NCBI RefSeq assembly: GCF_002982075.1
Contig: NZ_PUEJ01000002.1
Span: 62,001-126,000, forward strand
Direction: 5' to 3'
Length of the DNA stretch: 64,000 nt
Origin: Labrys okinawensis
Lineage (GTDB): Bacteria; Pseudomonadota; Alphaproteobacteria; Rhizobiales; Labraceae
Shown: one piece after another, positions 9,636 through 19,372 of the stretch
How the letters are laid out: each line of letters opens with the position of its first letter
Numbering within the stretch: the first letter of the stretch is position 1
Program-made: the position numbers and the translations under genes
The notes under the pieces: model-generated
Database searches by the model: none
What the model was told of the DNA's origin: nothing
What the model saw: the letters and a program-made list of their open reading frames with translations, nothing else

Positions 9636-10754
9636 GTGGACAAGCTCACAGGCGCGCAGGTCTCCGAACTGGCCAAGGCCCTGTCGACGACCGTCAATCT
9701 CGATGATCTCGGCAATTTCGTCTATGTGGCGACCGGCGACCAGCTCGAGGTCTACTGGACCGACGTCGCCAAGCCGCTGGTCTCCGTGCTGCGCGAATTG
9801 GTCATCCGCCTCGAACAGGAAGGTCAGACCGGCAATTTCCTCAAGGCGATCTATGTCGACCGCCCGCGTCGCGACGATATCCGCCAGCTCATCGCCCGGC
9901 TGGCGCCGGAAGCGGCGGCTGAAACCCTGACCAATCCCTATGACCTGGTGGTGCTGGACAAGGACAATCGCGGCACGCAGCCCAGCGCCGCGACCCTGGG
10001 CCCCGGCCTGCAGCGCAACATCAAGCCTCATTTGCGCATGCTCGATCCCGCCTTGTGGATCGCCGGAATGAACGATACGCTGCGCCGGGTCTGCCGCATC
10101 GAGATCGACGGCAGCCCGGCCGGCACCGGTTTCCTGGTCGGCCCACGGGCGGTTCTGACCAACTGGCATGTCGTCGAGGCGGTCGCCGGGCAGAACGGCC
10201 TGTCCGCCGTTTCCTGCCGTTTCGACTATGCGCGCAAGGCCGACGGTTCCTTCAACGAGGGCGAGGCGGCCGCGCTGTCCGGCACCGCGCTGCTGCACCA
10301 TCGCCCCTACGCGCCGGCCGAAATGACCGCGGCGCCGGACGAGCCGCCCCCCTCGGCGACCGAGCTCGACTTTGCGCTGCTGGAGCTGGCCGGGAACACC
10401 GGCACCGAGCGCGGCTGGTTCGCCCTGCCGGGCCGGGACGACGCCCTGGGCCAAGGCTCGCCCCTGATCATCGCCCAGCATCCCCATGGGGGGCCGATCA
10501 AGCTGGCGATCGACACCGAGGCGATCCTGCCCACACCCGCTCCGCCGGGCCGGCCGAGGCTGCGCTATGCCACCAACACCGATCCGGGCTCTTCAGGCTC
10601 ACCCTGCCTGAGCATGGAGTGGCAGCTTCTCGCCCTCCATCATTTCGGCGATCCGGCCTGGGGCGAGCCGACATTCAACCAGGGCGTCCCCGCGGGACTG
10701 ATCCGGGCGGATATCGAGGCGGCCGGCCTCGGCGCCGCCATTCCGGCGGCCTGA
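9636..10754 (+). CDS. Trypsin-like serine protease with N-terminal effector-associated domain (EAD1-like)
   Basis: The chosen start is GTG 9636, with GAGGGG about six bases upstream; it gives 372 residues. An upstream frame to 9420 is low-complexity Arg-rich sequence and is rejected. Residues 5-92 (GAQVSELAKALSTTVNLDDL, then NFLKAIYVDRPRRDDIRQLI) look like effector-associated domain 1, a small all-helical adaptor module. Residues 150-360 are a trypsin-like peptidase with an intact triad: His178 in TNWHVV, Asp245 in ELDFALLEL, Ser320 in DPGSSGSP. No signal peptide or membrane segment, so it is probably cytoplasmic. It is followed after 13 bases by the second cassette gene. EAD-coupled trypsins are known from NTP-dependent conflict systems; a role here is inference. 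Confidence 0.85.
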   Translation: MDKLTGAQVSELAKALSTTVNLDDLGNFVYVATGDQLEVYWTDVAKPLVSVLRELVIRLEQEGQTGNFLKAIYVDRPRRDDIRQLIARLAPEAAAETLTNPYDLVVLDKDNRGTQPSAATLGPGLQRNIKPHLRMLDPALWIAGMNDTLRRVCRIEIDGSPAGTGFLVGPRAVLTNWHVVEAVAGQNGLSAVSCRFDYARKADGSFNEGEAAALSGTALLHHRPYAPAEMTAAPDEPPPSATELDFALLELAGNTGTERGWFALPGRDDALGQGSPLIIAQHPHGGPIKLAIDTEAILPTPAPPGRPRLRYATNTDPGSSGSPCLSMEWQLLALHHFGDPAWGEPTFNQGVPAGLIRADIEAAGLGAAIPAA

Positions 10755-10767
10755 GAAGGGGAACGGC

Positions 10768-12111
10768 ATGGGCGTCGTCACACTCCCCCCTCAAAGCGTC
10801 ATCTCGATCTCCAACGCGATCGGAGACCTGTGCACCTTTCGCGAACTGGGCGACCTCATGCAGATCTGCTACGGCACGTCGGTTGCCATCACCGGTGTGA
10901 GCTTTGCCGAGCAGCCCCGGCGCAAGGTCGCCCGCGATTGCGTCGACTGGGCGCAAAAATGCGGGATCCTGACGAATTTCGTCGCCATCGTGCTGCATGC
11001 CAAGAACGACAACACGGCGTTCAGGGAATTGGTGACGCAATTGATCCCCGATGCCCTGACCGCACCGCCGAGCGTAGCGTCGCAGGTCGGCACCGTCGTC
11101 ACCGGGCTCGACAGTCTCGCCGCCTATTTGGCCAAGGACGAGGTCGGGAAGAAGGCGGGCATCTCCAAGCAGCGCCTTGGCGAGATCGGCCGACGCATCA
11201 ACCTGCTGGCTGCCTATAAGGGGCTGCACGACAGCCTCCACCATATCCAGATCAACCACACCCGCATCCTGCTGCAGGCCGTGGCGAGCATGGACAACCC
11301 GATCAGCTACGAGACGGTGCAGGTCTACATCGCCCAGGTCCGTGCCGCCGTCGCCGCCATCCGCACCCAGATCGCCAGGCCGGGCGCGGACGAGATCCTG
11401 GCCGGCCTCGACCTTTCCTGGGTCGACGAGCTGGAAAGCAGCTCGCAGCGCTGTCAGGAGGGGCTCGACGCCGACAGGCCGGGGCCGGTGCTCATCGCCA
11501 TCCGGCAGATCGCATCGATCAGCGACAGCCAGTCGGTGCAGCTGAACAAGGGTATCTTCGATGCCGCGACGAAATTGCCCCTGCCGGAACTGGCAGGCGC
11601 CCTGGTCGAAATCGGCGCAGCCGATGCTGGCCTGCAGGCGGCGCTCGACGAGGCCATCGTCGCCCTCGGGGCCCTGCAGCGCACCTTGATGAGCCGGATC
11701 GCGACCCATAACCGCCTGCAGAAAGTGGAGCAGAACCTCTCGATCCTCGCCAGTTGCCTGGACGATCCCGGTGTCCTGATCGTGGATGAGATCGCCGCCC
11801 TCTGGCCCGAGACCAGGGCGATGCTGCTGAACCTGGCGTCGCTGGGCCTGGAACGCGCGGATCTGACCGTCGATGGAGAGGATTGCGACAAGATCGACGC
11901 CTGCCTGCAGGATGTCGAGATCGCCCAGCGCGACACCGCGTTCAACCTCAAGAACGCGCCGGCAATCCGGGCCCTGCAGCGGGCCTTCTCGGGTTTCCAG
12001 AAGAATGCCAGTGCCCAGTTCTTCGCGCTCGACAGCCGGCTGAAGGCGGATTTCGACAGCGTCTTCCAGATCAGCGGCCGCCTGAAGGACATTCTGGGGG
12101 CCGTGCCATGA
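10768..12111 (+). CDS. Unknown protein with EAD-like N-terminal domain
   Basis: The product is 447 residues, starting at an ATG with AGGGG six bases upstream. Residues 10-96 parallel the N-terminus of the upstream protease by eye: AIGDLCTFRELGDL against ALSTTVNLDDLGNF, and GILTNFVAIVLHAKNDNTAF against GQTGNFLKAIYVDRPRRDDI, ending QLIPDAL against RLAPEAA. The rest (about 120-447) is predominantly helical with long amphipathic stretches, no membrane segment and no Walker motif. I know no family for it. Sharing an adaptor domain with the protease suggests homotypic association. The stop overlaps the next gene's ATG (ATGA), so the two are translationally coupled. Confidence 0.75.
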   Translation: MGVVTLPPQSVISISNAIGDLCTFRELGDLMQICYGTSVAITGVSFAEQPRRKVARDCVDWAQKCGILTNFVAIVLHAKNDNTAFRELVTQLIPDALTAPPSVASQVGTVVTGLDSLAAYLAKDEVGKKAGISKQRLGEIGRRINLLAAYKGLHDSLHHIQINHTRILLQAVASMDNPISYETVQVYIAQVRAAVAAIRTQIARPGADEILAGLDLSWVDELESSSQRCQEGLDADRPGPVLIAIRQIASISDSQSVQLNKGIFDAATKLPLPELAGALVEIGAADAGLQAALDEAIVALGALQRTLMSRIATHNRLQKVEQNLSILASCLDDPGVLIVDEIAALWPETRAMLLNLASLGLERADLTVDGEDCDKIDACLQDVEIAQRDTAFNLKNAPAIRALQRAFSGFQKNASAQFFALDSRLKADFDSVFQISGRLKDILGAVP

Positions 12112-13460
12112 CCGAAACAGCGCCCCCTCTTCAGCCGAACATCTACGCAAGCATCGCGGATATCAGCCACGCACATCTCGACCTGCTCAGGTCCAGCAGC
12201 CAGCGGAGTGACGATAGTCCGCAAGCAATCGAAGCCTTTCACAATCGCGTTGCGGCTTTCCGGGACAGTGTCGCGGCAGCCGGCGCTCGCCTTGGACAGG
12301 AGGAGGATCGCGAAGCAGCCCAGGGCATCATCGACTATTGGAGCACGCAGCTGCTGACCTGGTCGACGAACGGCGCGAGGCTGGATCTCGACCTGCCGCT
12401 CGCTCCCTATCTCACATCGGACAAGGCTCTCCCCGCCGGCGCAACGGTGGCCGGGAGTTCGACGGGGGCGGCGACGGCGCAGGACGCCCGCGCCCAGATC
12501 CGCATCGGTGCCCTGGCCTATCAATGGCGCCGGTCGAACCGGGCGCCCGGCTATCTGCTTACCGGCAATGCCCTGGTGGAAGCTGCCGGATATCGCGACA
12601 AGGACCCGGAAATCGAGGCCTTCGTGAGCGCGAGCACGGCGGCCGAACGCCGGGCGCGCCATATCCGCATCGGGTTCATCGTCACGCTCCTCCTGTCCGT
12701 CGCCTTTGCCATCCTCGCTGTCCTCTCCTTCCTTCGGGAGAACGAGGCCCGCAAGGAGGCCGATCGCCTGCGCGAGCAGGCGGAGGAACTGTCGGCGGAC
12801 AATGACAAGCGGGCCCAGCGCTTCCTCAAGGCCGATGTTCAACTCCAGACCGAGCGGTTTCGGCACGAGGCCGAACTCAAGGATCTCAACGACCAGCTGC
12901 TGGCGATGAAACGCTCGCTGGAGGAAGCCCAGACCAAACTCAAGGATGCCCTGAAGTCGGCGCCGGCACCAACGGCGAACCCGTCCCAGCACCAGTTCCT
13001 GCGTGCTTCGGACGCTGTGCTGACACAGGCCATCGACCAGTCCCGGGCCTACAAGCTTCCCCCTCCCCCCAAGCTGACGGCCGGCGAACAATTGCTCGCC
13101 AACGTCAACCTGATCGATGGCCCCAATGGCGATGCGCGGCGGGCGACCACGGACAATCTCGTGCGGGCATTGCGCGACGGGACGGTCTCGCCCGCCGACC
13201 AGCGCATGCTGGTCGGCGCCCTCGTCAACATGCTGGCGCGGCCGGCCGTCCAGAGCCTGACGCTGACGGGGCGCTACAACGTCCTCTACATCCTCTCGAC
13301 CATCACGCAGACCCAATGGACCTTGCCGGACTGGGCGGCCCTGCGCGAGCGGGCTCGCGTCGTGACGGCCGACCTGGTCGGCCCCAATGCCCAGAACGAC
13401 CTTCCAATGGGAACGGAATCGCAGAAATTCTACCAGCAGCTGGTGCAGAGGCTGCAATGA
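12108..13460 (+). CDS. Membrane-anchored coiled-coil protein of the EAD/protease cassette
   Basis: Started at ATG 12108 within an ATGA overlap, the protein has 450 residues. The N-terminal 90 residues (from NIYASIADISHAHLDLLRSS, later REAAQGIIDYWSTQLL) form a compact helical module that recalls, uncertainly, modules preceding STAND NTPases or WD40 repeats. A single membrane helix spans about 188-209 (IGFIVTLLLSVAFAILAVLSFL). A charged heptad-like coiled coil covers about 210-285. A C-terminal helical domain (about 320-450) includes ADQRMLVGALVNMLARP. No catalytic motif is visible. It may anchor the complex or report to it; this is inference. Confidence 0.72.
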   Translation: MTETAPPLQPNIYASIADISHAHLDLLRSSSQRSDDSPQAIEAFHNRVAAFRDSVAAAGARLGQEEDREAAQGIIDYWSTQLLTWSTNGARLDLDLPLAPYLTSDKALPAGATVAGSSTGAATAQDARAQIRIGALAYQWRRSNRAPGYLLTGNALVEAAGYRDKDPEIEAFVSASTAAERRARHIRIGFIVTLLLSVAFAILAVLSFLRENEARKEADRLREQAEELSADNDKRAQRFLKADVQLQTERFRHEAELKDLNDQLLAMKRSLEEAQTKLKDALKSAPAPTANPSQHQFLRASDAVLTQAIDQSRAYKLPPPPKLTAGEQLLANVNLIDGPNGDARRATTDNLVRALRDGTVSPADQRMLVGALVNMLARPAVQSLTLTGRYNVLYILSTITQTQWTLPDWAALRERARVVTADLVGPNAQNDLPMGTESQKFYQQLVQRLQ

Positions 13461-13487
13461 CGCCAGCGGTCGCGAATCCAGAAGCCA

Positions 13488-13545
13488 TGGCCACTGCATC
13501 TGCGAGACCTGGATTGCTTCGCTACGCTCGCAATGACGGTGCTTG
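13488..13545. repeat. Short intergenic repeat fragment
   Basis: The gap between the cassette and glnD contains CTGGATTGCTTCGCTACGC followed by TCGCAATGACGG, a sequence type common in alphaproteobacterial intergenic repeats, with a weak inverted counterpart (GAATCCAG) upstream. The two flanking genes converge here. Confidence 0.4.
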
Positions 13546-13559
13546 ATCGGCCACCCCGT

Positions 13560-16331
13560 TCAGCCCGATTTCCCTTCACCCCGGAACACCGCCAGCAGGT
13601 TGCTGCGGATGCTGTCCTGGCGCTGCAGCGACGTGATCTTCGCCCCGGTAAGGTCGGTGACGTAGAACACGTCGACCGCTTTTTCGCCGAAGGTGGCGAT
13701 ATGGGCCGAGGCGATGTTCAGGTTCAGCCGCGAGATCGCCGTGGTGAGGTCGTAGAGCAGCCCGGGGCGGTCAAGGCCCCAGACCTCCACCACCGTGTGC
13801 CGGTTCGACCATTCATTGTCGACCACCACCTCGGGCGCGACCTGGAAGGCCTTCTGCCGCGGCTTGATGGCGCTGCGCTTGGCTACGGCGTCAGGCAGTC
13901 GGATGGTGCCGGTGAGTGCCTGCTCCATCGCCTGGGCAATGCGCCCCGCCCGGCGCAACTCGTCCTCGTCCTGCGGAAATTCACGGCTGACGAAGATGGT
14001 GTCGAGCGCCAGGCCATCCGTGGTGGTGTTGATCTGGGCATCGACGATGTTGGCCCCGGAAGCCGCGCAGGCGCCCGTGATGATCGACAACAGGCGCGGA
14101 TGGTCGGGGGCGAGGATGGTCAGTTCGGTCACGCCGCGGAAGGCATCGGTGGCGACCTCGGTGCCGAGCGTCTCGCCGCGCTCGCGCACGGCCCGCACGA
14201 AGCGGGCGTGGCGCAGCCGCCGCGGCAGGTCCACCTTGAGCCAATAGGGCGGATACAGGCGCGCCACATAGGCATCGACCTCCGCCTTGCTCCAGTCGGA
14301 CAGGCCGGCCCTCAGTTCGTCCTGGGACAACTGCACGCTGGCGCGCCGGTCCACATTCGAATGGCCGCCGGCCAGCACCAGCTCGGTCTCCCAGAACAGC
14401 GAGCGCAGGAGCTGGCCCTTCCAGCCGTTCCACACGCCCGGCCCCACCGCCCGGATGTCGGCCACGGTGAGGATGAGCAGCAGCTTGAGGCGCTCCAGCG
14501 TCTGTACCGTGCCCGCGAAGGTCTCGATGGTCTTGCGGTCGGAAATGTCGCGGGACTGCGCCGTCATCGACATCACCAGGTGCTGCTCGATCAGCCAGGA
14601 GACCGTATCCGTCTGGGCCGGGGTGAGGCCGAGGCGAGGCCCCAGCTTCTTGGCGATCCTGGCGCCGGCGAGCGAGTGATCCTCCGGCCTGCCCTTGGCG
14701 ATGTCGTGGAGGAAGGTGGCGACATAGAGGGCGGTACGGTTCTGGATGCTCGGCATGATCTCGTTGACGAGAGGATGCTCGTCGCCGCCCTCGCCGCGAT
14801 CGATGTCGGCGAGCTCGCCGACCGACCGCAGCAGATGCTCGTCCACGGTGTAGCGGTGATACATGTTGAACTGCATCATCGCCACGACCTTGCCGAAATC
14901 GGGGATGAAACGGCCGAGCACGCCGGCTTCGTTCATGCGCCGGAGCACGGTCTCGGGCGCATTGCGCGAGGTCAGGATCTCCAGGAACAGCCGGTTGGCC
15001 TCGGCGTTCTCGCGCAGTGCCGCGTTCACCAGTTTGAGCGAGCGGGTGACGAGGCGCATCGCGTCGGGATGCAAGGCGAGGGAATGCAGGTCGGCAAGGT
15101 GGAACAGGCGGATCAGGTTGACGGGGTCGCGCGCGAACACCTGGTCGTTGGCGACGTTGAGCCGGCCTGTCTCAATCACGAAATCCTTGGTGCCGATCAG
15201 GGCCTGGCGCTGACTGCGGCGGAAGGGAGCGATGAAGCGGTCCAGCATCGCCTTGGGCTTTTCCTGGCGCGCCTCCAGCGCCGCGCAGACGATGGCCGTG
15301 AGATCCCCGACATCCTTGGCGACCAGGAAATAGTGCTTCATGAACCGCTCGACACCGCGCAGGCCCCCGCGGTCCGCATAGCCCAGAAAGGTCGCTATCT
15401 CGCGCTGGGTGTCGAAGGTCAGGCGCTCCTCGGGCCGGCGGGTGAGGAAATGGAGGGCGCAGCGCGTCGCCCACAGAAAGTCCTCGGCCAGGGTGAACTG
15501 GCGATATTCGCGCCGGGTGAACAGGCCGGCCTCGACGAGATCGGCGGCATCCCTGACGCGATAGACATATTTGGCGATCCAATAGAGCGTGTTGAGATCG
15601 CGCAGGCCCCCCTTGCCTTCCTTGACGTTGGGCTCGACGCGGTAGCGCGAGTTGCCGGCCTTGATCAGGCGCTCGTCGCGCTCGGCGAGCTTGGCGGCCA
15701 CGAACTCGGCCGCGGTAAGCTGGACGAGCTCGCGGTCGAAACGGGCGGCGAGCTCCGCGGCCAGCCCCATGTCGCCGAGGATCGGACGCGCCTCGAGCAA
15801 GGCGGTGCGGATGGTCATGTCGCCGCGGGCGAGGCGCAGGCACTCGTCGATCGTGCGGGTGGCATGGCCGACCTTCTGCCCGAGATCCCACAAGACGTAG
15901 AGGATGGCTTCGGTGACGCTCTCGCCCCAGGCCGTCTGCTTGGCCGGCAGCAGGAACAAGAGATCGATGTCCGAACCCGGCGCGAGAGTGCCGCGGCCAT
16001 AGCCGCCCACCGCGATGACGGCCATGCGCTCGCCTGCCGTCGGATTGTGGGTGGTATAGACGTAGCGCGTCACATAGGCGTAGCTGGCGCGGATGATCTC
16101 GTCCTCGAGCCAGGACAGGCGCTGGGCGCAGGCGGTGCCGAGACGGTCCTCGCTGAACCAGGTTCGGATGGTCTCGCGGCCGTCCCGCAAGGTTGTCTTG
16201 AGCAGGGTGACCACCGCCAGGCGCAAGGCGTCGGCATGCCCCTCATGCTCCAGCGCCAAGGCGTCGATCTCGGCTTCGAGCGCCATACGGTCGAGGACGA
16301 GGTGGAGCTCACGATTGGGCTTGTCGAGCAT
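13560..16331 (-). CDS. glnD: [Protein-PII] uridylyltransferase/uridylyl-removing enzyme GlnD
   Basis: From ATG 16331 (AAGG six bases upstream) the protein is 923 residues, normal for GlnD. The nucleotidyltransferase motif GGYGRGTLAPGSDID lies at residues 109-123. A central HD domain shows FLHDIAKGRPEDHS. Two C-terminal ACT domains follow (around ELTILAPDHPRLLSII and EVWGLDRPGLLYDL). GlnD senses glutamine and uridylylates or de-uridylylates PII, controlling nitrogen assimilation. A longer frame to 16379 runs into a repeat and is rejected. It lies downstream of mutS on the same strand, separated by a 311-base repeat-filled gap. Confidence 0.96.
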   Translation of the reverse strand: MLDKPNRELHLVLDRMALEAEIDALALEHEGHADALRLAVVTLLKTTLRDGRETIRTWFSEDRLGTACAQRLSWLEDEIIRASYAYVTRYVYTTHNPTAGERMAVIAVGGYGRGTLAPGSDIDLLFLLPAKQTAWGESVTEAILYVLWDLGQKVGHATRTIDECLRLARGDMTIRTALLEARPILGDMGLAAELAARFDRELVQLTAAEFVAAKLAERDERLIKAGNSRYRVEPNVKEGKGGLRDLNTLYWIAKYVYRVRDAADLVEAGLFTRREYRQFTLAEDFLWATRCALHFLTRRPEERLTFDTQREIATFLGYADRGGLRGVERFMKHYFLVAKDVGDLTAIVCAALEARQEKPKAMLDRFIAPFRRSQRQALIGTKDFVIETGRLNVANDQVFARDPVNLIRLFHLADLHSLALHPDAMRLVTRSLKLVNAALRENAEANRLFLEILTSRNAPETVLRRMNEAGVLGRFIPDFGKVVAMMQFNMYHRYTVDEHLLRSVGELADIDRGEGGDEHPLVNEIMPSIQNRTALYVATFLHDIAKGRPEDHSLAGARIAKKLGPRLGLTPAQTDTVSWLIEQHLVMSMTAQSRDISDRKTIETFAGTVQTLERLKLLLILTVADIRAVGPGVWNGWKGQLLRSLFWETELVLAGGHSNVDRRASVQLSQDELRAGLSDWSKAEVDAYVARLYPPYWLKVDLPRRLRHARFVRAVRERGETLGTEVATDAFRGVTELTILAPDHPRLLSIITGACAASGANIVDAQINTTTDGLALDTIFVSREFPQDEDELRRAGRIAQAMEQALTGTIRLPDAVAKRSAIKPRQKAFQVAPEVVVDNEWSNRHTVVEVWGLDRPGLLYDLTTAISRLNLNIASAHIATFGEKAVDVFYVTDLTGAKITSLQRQDSIRSNLLAVFRGEGKSG

Positions 16332-16340
16332 TGCAGGCCT

Positions 16341-16440
16341 TATAGCGTTTTGCGATTCGACGGGGCCCCCGAATCGCAAAGGCGCGTTGGAACAATGAGT
16401 TAGGGCAAATGAGCGTTCACACTTGAACGCACTTTGCTCT
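16341..16440. repeat. Dispersed palindromic repeat, family A, copy 2
   Basis: This copy begins TATAGCGTTTTGCGATTCG and ends CGCACTTTGCTCT, with the same two-stem layout as copy 1. It directly abuts copy 3, forming a tandem pair just upstream of the glnD start codon. It may lie within the glnD leader. Confidence 0.85.
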
Positions 16441-16541
16441 ATAGCGTTTTGCGATTAGACGGAGTCACCAAGAATCGCAAAGACGCGTCAAAACAATGAG
16501 CTAGAGCAAATAAGCGTTCACGCTTGAACGCGCTTTGCTCT
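16441..16541. repeat. Dispersed palindromic repeat, family A, copy 3
   Basis: Second member of the tandem pair, starting ATAGCGTTTTGCGATTAGAC and ending GCGCTTTGCTCTA. It is closer to copy 1 at 2155 than to its tandem neighbour (both have GATTAGACGG and AATAAGCGTTCACGC), so the pair did not arise by a simple recent local duplication. Confidence 0.85.
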
Positions 16542-16555
16542 AGGAAGGAGAGTGT

Positions 16556-16640
16556 CCTGGGACCGCCGGCTTCCAGCCGGTTCTTGGAACCGCAGCGTTC
16601 GCCGGATGAGAAGAGCCGGCTGGAAGCCGGCGGTCCCAGG
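16556..16640. repeat. Palindromic element, family B, copy 1
   Basis: The element has perfect 25-base inverted arms at 16556-16580 and 16616-16640, each containing the inner palindrome CCGGCTTCCAGCCGG or its complement. The 35-base core includes GTTCGCCGGAT. Together with family A copies 2 and 3 it fills the 311-base gap between mutS and glnD. The long stem ends three bases before the mutS stop codon and could act as a transcription terminator or RNA-stability element. Confidence 0.85.
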
Positions 16641-16642
16641 TA

Positions 16643-19372
16643 TTATCCCTTCTTGGCGCTATCGCGTTTGGCTTTCAAGGAAAACAAGGCGTCGAGCGCC
16701 TGGCGAGGCGTCATGTCGTTGGGATCGAGCGCATCGAGGGCTTCCGCGACTTCGTCCCGGGCCTTGATCGCGGGCTGGGCCGGCGCCCGCGGGGCCGCCG
16801 CGAACAGGGGCAAATCGTCGACCAGGCGCGCCGCCGGAGCCTGGCGGTCGGTCGCCTCCAGCTGCGCCAGCACGGCCCGCGCCCGTTCCACCACGGCGGC
16901 CGGCATGCCGGCGAGCTTGGCGACCTGGATGCCGTAGGAGCGATCGGCGGCGCCGGGCACCACCTCATGCAGGAAGACGACGTCGCCGTGCCATTCGGTT
17001 ACCCGCATGGTGGCGTTGGCGAGCCTCGGCAGCTTCTTCGTCAGCTGGGTCAGCTCGTGATAATGCGTGGCGAACAAAGCGCGGCAGCGATTGACGGCGG
17101 AGAGGTTCTCGATCGCCGCCCAGGCGATCGAGAGGCCGTCGAAGGTGGCGGTGCCGCGTCCGATCTCGTCGAGGATGACGAGCGCGCGCGGCCCGGCCTG
17201 GTTGAGGATCGCCGCCGTCTCCACCATTTCTACCATGAAGGTGGAGCGCCCGCGCGCCAGGTCGTCGGCGGCGCCGACGCGTGAGAACAGCGCGTCCACC
17301 GCACCGATATGGGCCGATTTCGCCGGCACGAAGGAGCCGATCTGCGCCAGCACCGCGATCAGGGCGTTCTGGCGCAGGAAGGTCGACTTACCCGCCATGT
17401 TCGGGCCGGTGAGCAACCAGATCTTGCCGGCCGCCTTCTGGCCCTCGCCCTCGCCGCTCAATTCGCAATCATTGGCGACGAAGGGCTTGCCCTCGCGCTT
17501 CAGCGCCCGCTCCACCACGGGATGGCGCCCGCCCTCGATGGCGAAGGCGAGCGAGGTGTCGACGACGGGACGGACATAGTTCTCTTCCTCGGCCAGCACG
17601 GCGAGCGCCACGATCACATCGAGCAGGGCCAGCGCCTCGGTGGCGGCCCGGATGGCGGCGCCGTCGGCGATGAGGGCCGCGGCGAGATCGGAGAAGATCT
17701 GGAGTTCGCTCGCCAGAGAGCGCTCGGCCGCCGAGGCGATGCGCGATTCCAGGGTCGAGAGCTCGGCGGTCGAGAACCGCATGGCGCCGGCCATGGTCTG
17801 GCGATGCACATAGGTTTCGCGCAGGCCCGGCTGCAGGAAGGCTTCGCCCGCCTGCTGCGGCACCTCGACGAAATAGCCGATCATGTTGTTGTGCTTGATC
17901 TTGAGCTGGCGGACCTGGCTCTCCTCGGCATAGCGCGCCTGCAGGCCGGCGATGACGCGCCGGCTTTCGTCGCGCAGCGCCCTGGTCTCGTCGAGGCCGG
18001 CATCATAGCCGGCGCGCACGAAGCCGCCATCGCGCTTGAGCAGCGGCAGATCGTCCTGCAGGGCAGCGGCCAGGCGCGCCGCCTGGCCCTGGTCCGGCCT
18101 TGCCAGGGCCGACAGGATGCCGGCGAGCACCGGCGGCAATTCGCTCTCGCGCTGGCGCAGCAGGGCCTCGATGGCAGCGATGCCGGTCAGCCCTTCCCTG
18201 AGAGCCGCCAGATCGCGCGGGCCGGCCCGGTCGAGGGCGAGGCGCGCCATGGAGCGGGCGATGTCCGGCGCCGATTTCAGCCGGGCGCGGACCTGGCCGC
18301 GCAGCAGCGCCTGCTCGGCGAAAAAGGCCACCGCATCCTGGCGCAGGGCAATGGCCTCCGGCGCCAGCAGCGGGCTCGCAAGCCATTGCGCCAGGAGGCG
18401 GCCGCCGGCCGCCGTCACCGAGCGGTCGACGGCATCGAACAGGGAGCCGGCCCGCTCGCCGCCCAGCGTGCGCGTCAGCTCCAGATTGGCGCGGGTGGCG
18501 GCGTCGATCGCCATATGGGCGCTGGCGCCGTCCCGGCGCGGCGGATCGAGCGCCGGCTTCTGACCGACCTGAGTGCGCAGGATATAGGTGACCAGGCCGG
18601 AAGCGGCGACCAGCTCGGCCCGGGAAAAGCTGCCGAAGCCGTCGATGGTGCCGACATCGTAGAAGGCGGCGAGGCGGCGCTCGGCCTGGGAGCCGTCGAA
18701 GACGTCGCGCCCGACCGGCGTGACGGCGGCGCGGCTCTCGCGCCAGAGCGAAGCCAGTTCGGCATCCTCATGCACCGCCTCGGCCATCACGATCTCGGAC
18801 GGGTCGAGCCGGGCGATTTCGGCCGGCAGGCCGGCCTCGTCGCATTCCGACAGGCCGAACTCGCCGGTGGAGATATCGGCGAAGGCGAGCCCGAAACGGG
18901 CCTCGTCGTCGGAAATGCGCAGGCGCGCCAGGGCGAGCAGCAGATTGGTGCGCGTCGGCTCCAGCAGCGTCTCCTCGGTGATGGTGCCGGGCGTGACCAG
19001 GCGGACCACGCCGCGCTTGACCACCGATTTGGAGCCGCGCTTCTTGGCCTCGGCCGGATCCTCCATCTGCTCGCAGACCGCGACGCGGTGGCCATGGGCG
19101 ATCAGGCGCTGCAGATATTCGTCCGCCCTGACGACCGGCACGCCGCACATGGCGATGTCCTCGCCCTGGTGCTTGCCGCGCTTGGTCAGGACGATGCCGA
19201 GCGTCTTGGAGGCGATTTCCGCATCCTCGAAGAACAATTCGTAGAAATCGCCCATGCGATAGAACAGCAAGGCGCCGGGATGGCCAGCCTTGATCTCGAG
19301 ATATTGCGCCATCATCGGCGTGACGGGCGCCGAGGCGTCAGCGGTGTCGAGTTTGCGGGGCGAGGAGGTCAT
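16643..19372 (-). CDS. mutS: DNA mismatch repair protein MutS
   Basis: The 909-residue protein is full length for MutS. The N-terminal mismatch-recognition domain contains the phenylalanine-bearing motif in [19 protein letters not shown]. The C-terminal ATPase has Walker [11 protein letters not shown], Walker [11 protein letters not shown] and the later [10 protein letters not shown] block. It recognises mispairs and recruits MutL in the cytoplasm. The start codon at 19372 follows closely on a short repeat-containing gap shared with the divergent nadE. Downstream lies glnD, a gene pairing common in this order of bacteria. Confidence 0.97.
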   Translation of the reverse strand: MTSSPRKLDTADASAPVTPMMAQYLEIKAGHPGALLFYRMGDFYELFFEDAEIASKTLGIVLTKRGKHQGEDIAMCGVPVVRADEYLQRLIAHGHRVAVCEQMEDPAEAKKRGSKSVVKRGVVRLVTPGTITEETLLEPTRTNLLLALARLRISDDEARFGLAFADISTGEFGLSECDEAGLPAEIARLDPSEIVMAEAVHEDAELASLWRESRAAVTPVGRDVFDGSQAERRLAAFYDVGTIDGFGSFSRAELVAASGLVTYILRTQVGQKPALDPPRRDGASAHMAIDAATRANLELTRTLGGERAGSLFDAVDRSVTAAGGRLLAQWLASPLLAPEAIALRQDAVAFFAEQALLRGQVRARLKSAPDIARSMARLALDRAGPRDLAALREGLTGIAAIEALLRQRESELPPVLAGILSALARPDQGQAARLAAALQDDLPLLKRDGGFVRAGYDAGLDETRALRDESRRVIAGLQARYAEESQVRQLKIKHNNMIGYFVEVPQQAGEAFLQPGLRETYVHRQTMAGAMRFSTAELSTLESRIASAAERSLASELQIFSDLAAALIADGAAIRAATEALALLDVIVALAVLAEEENYVRPVVDTSLAFAIEGGRHPVVERALKREGKPFVANDCELSGEGEGQKAAGKIWLLTGPNMAGKSTFLRQNALIAVLAQIGSFVPAKSAHIGAVDALFSRVGAADDLARGRSTFMVEMVETAAILNQAGPRALVILDEIGRGTATFDGLSIAWAAIENLSAVNRCRALFATHYHELTQLTKKLPRLANATMRVTEWHGDVVFLHEVVPGAADRSYGIQVAKLAGMPAAVVERARAVLAQLEATDRQAPAARLVDDLPLFAAAPRAPAQPAIKARDEVAEALDALDPNDMTPRQALDALFSLKAKRDSAKKG

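Noticed and set aside
11454-13499. 681-codon frame antisense to the EAD cassette
   Set aside because: The plus-strand frames have ribosome-binding sites, tight coupling and domain structure; the antisense translation has none.
13533-16403. 956-codon open frame antisense to glnD
   Set aside because: It mirrors glnD in the opposite strand; long antisense frames are expected in GC-rich coding DNA, and the translation is rich in Gly/Ala/Arg/His without domain features.
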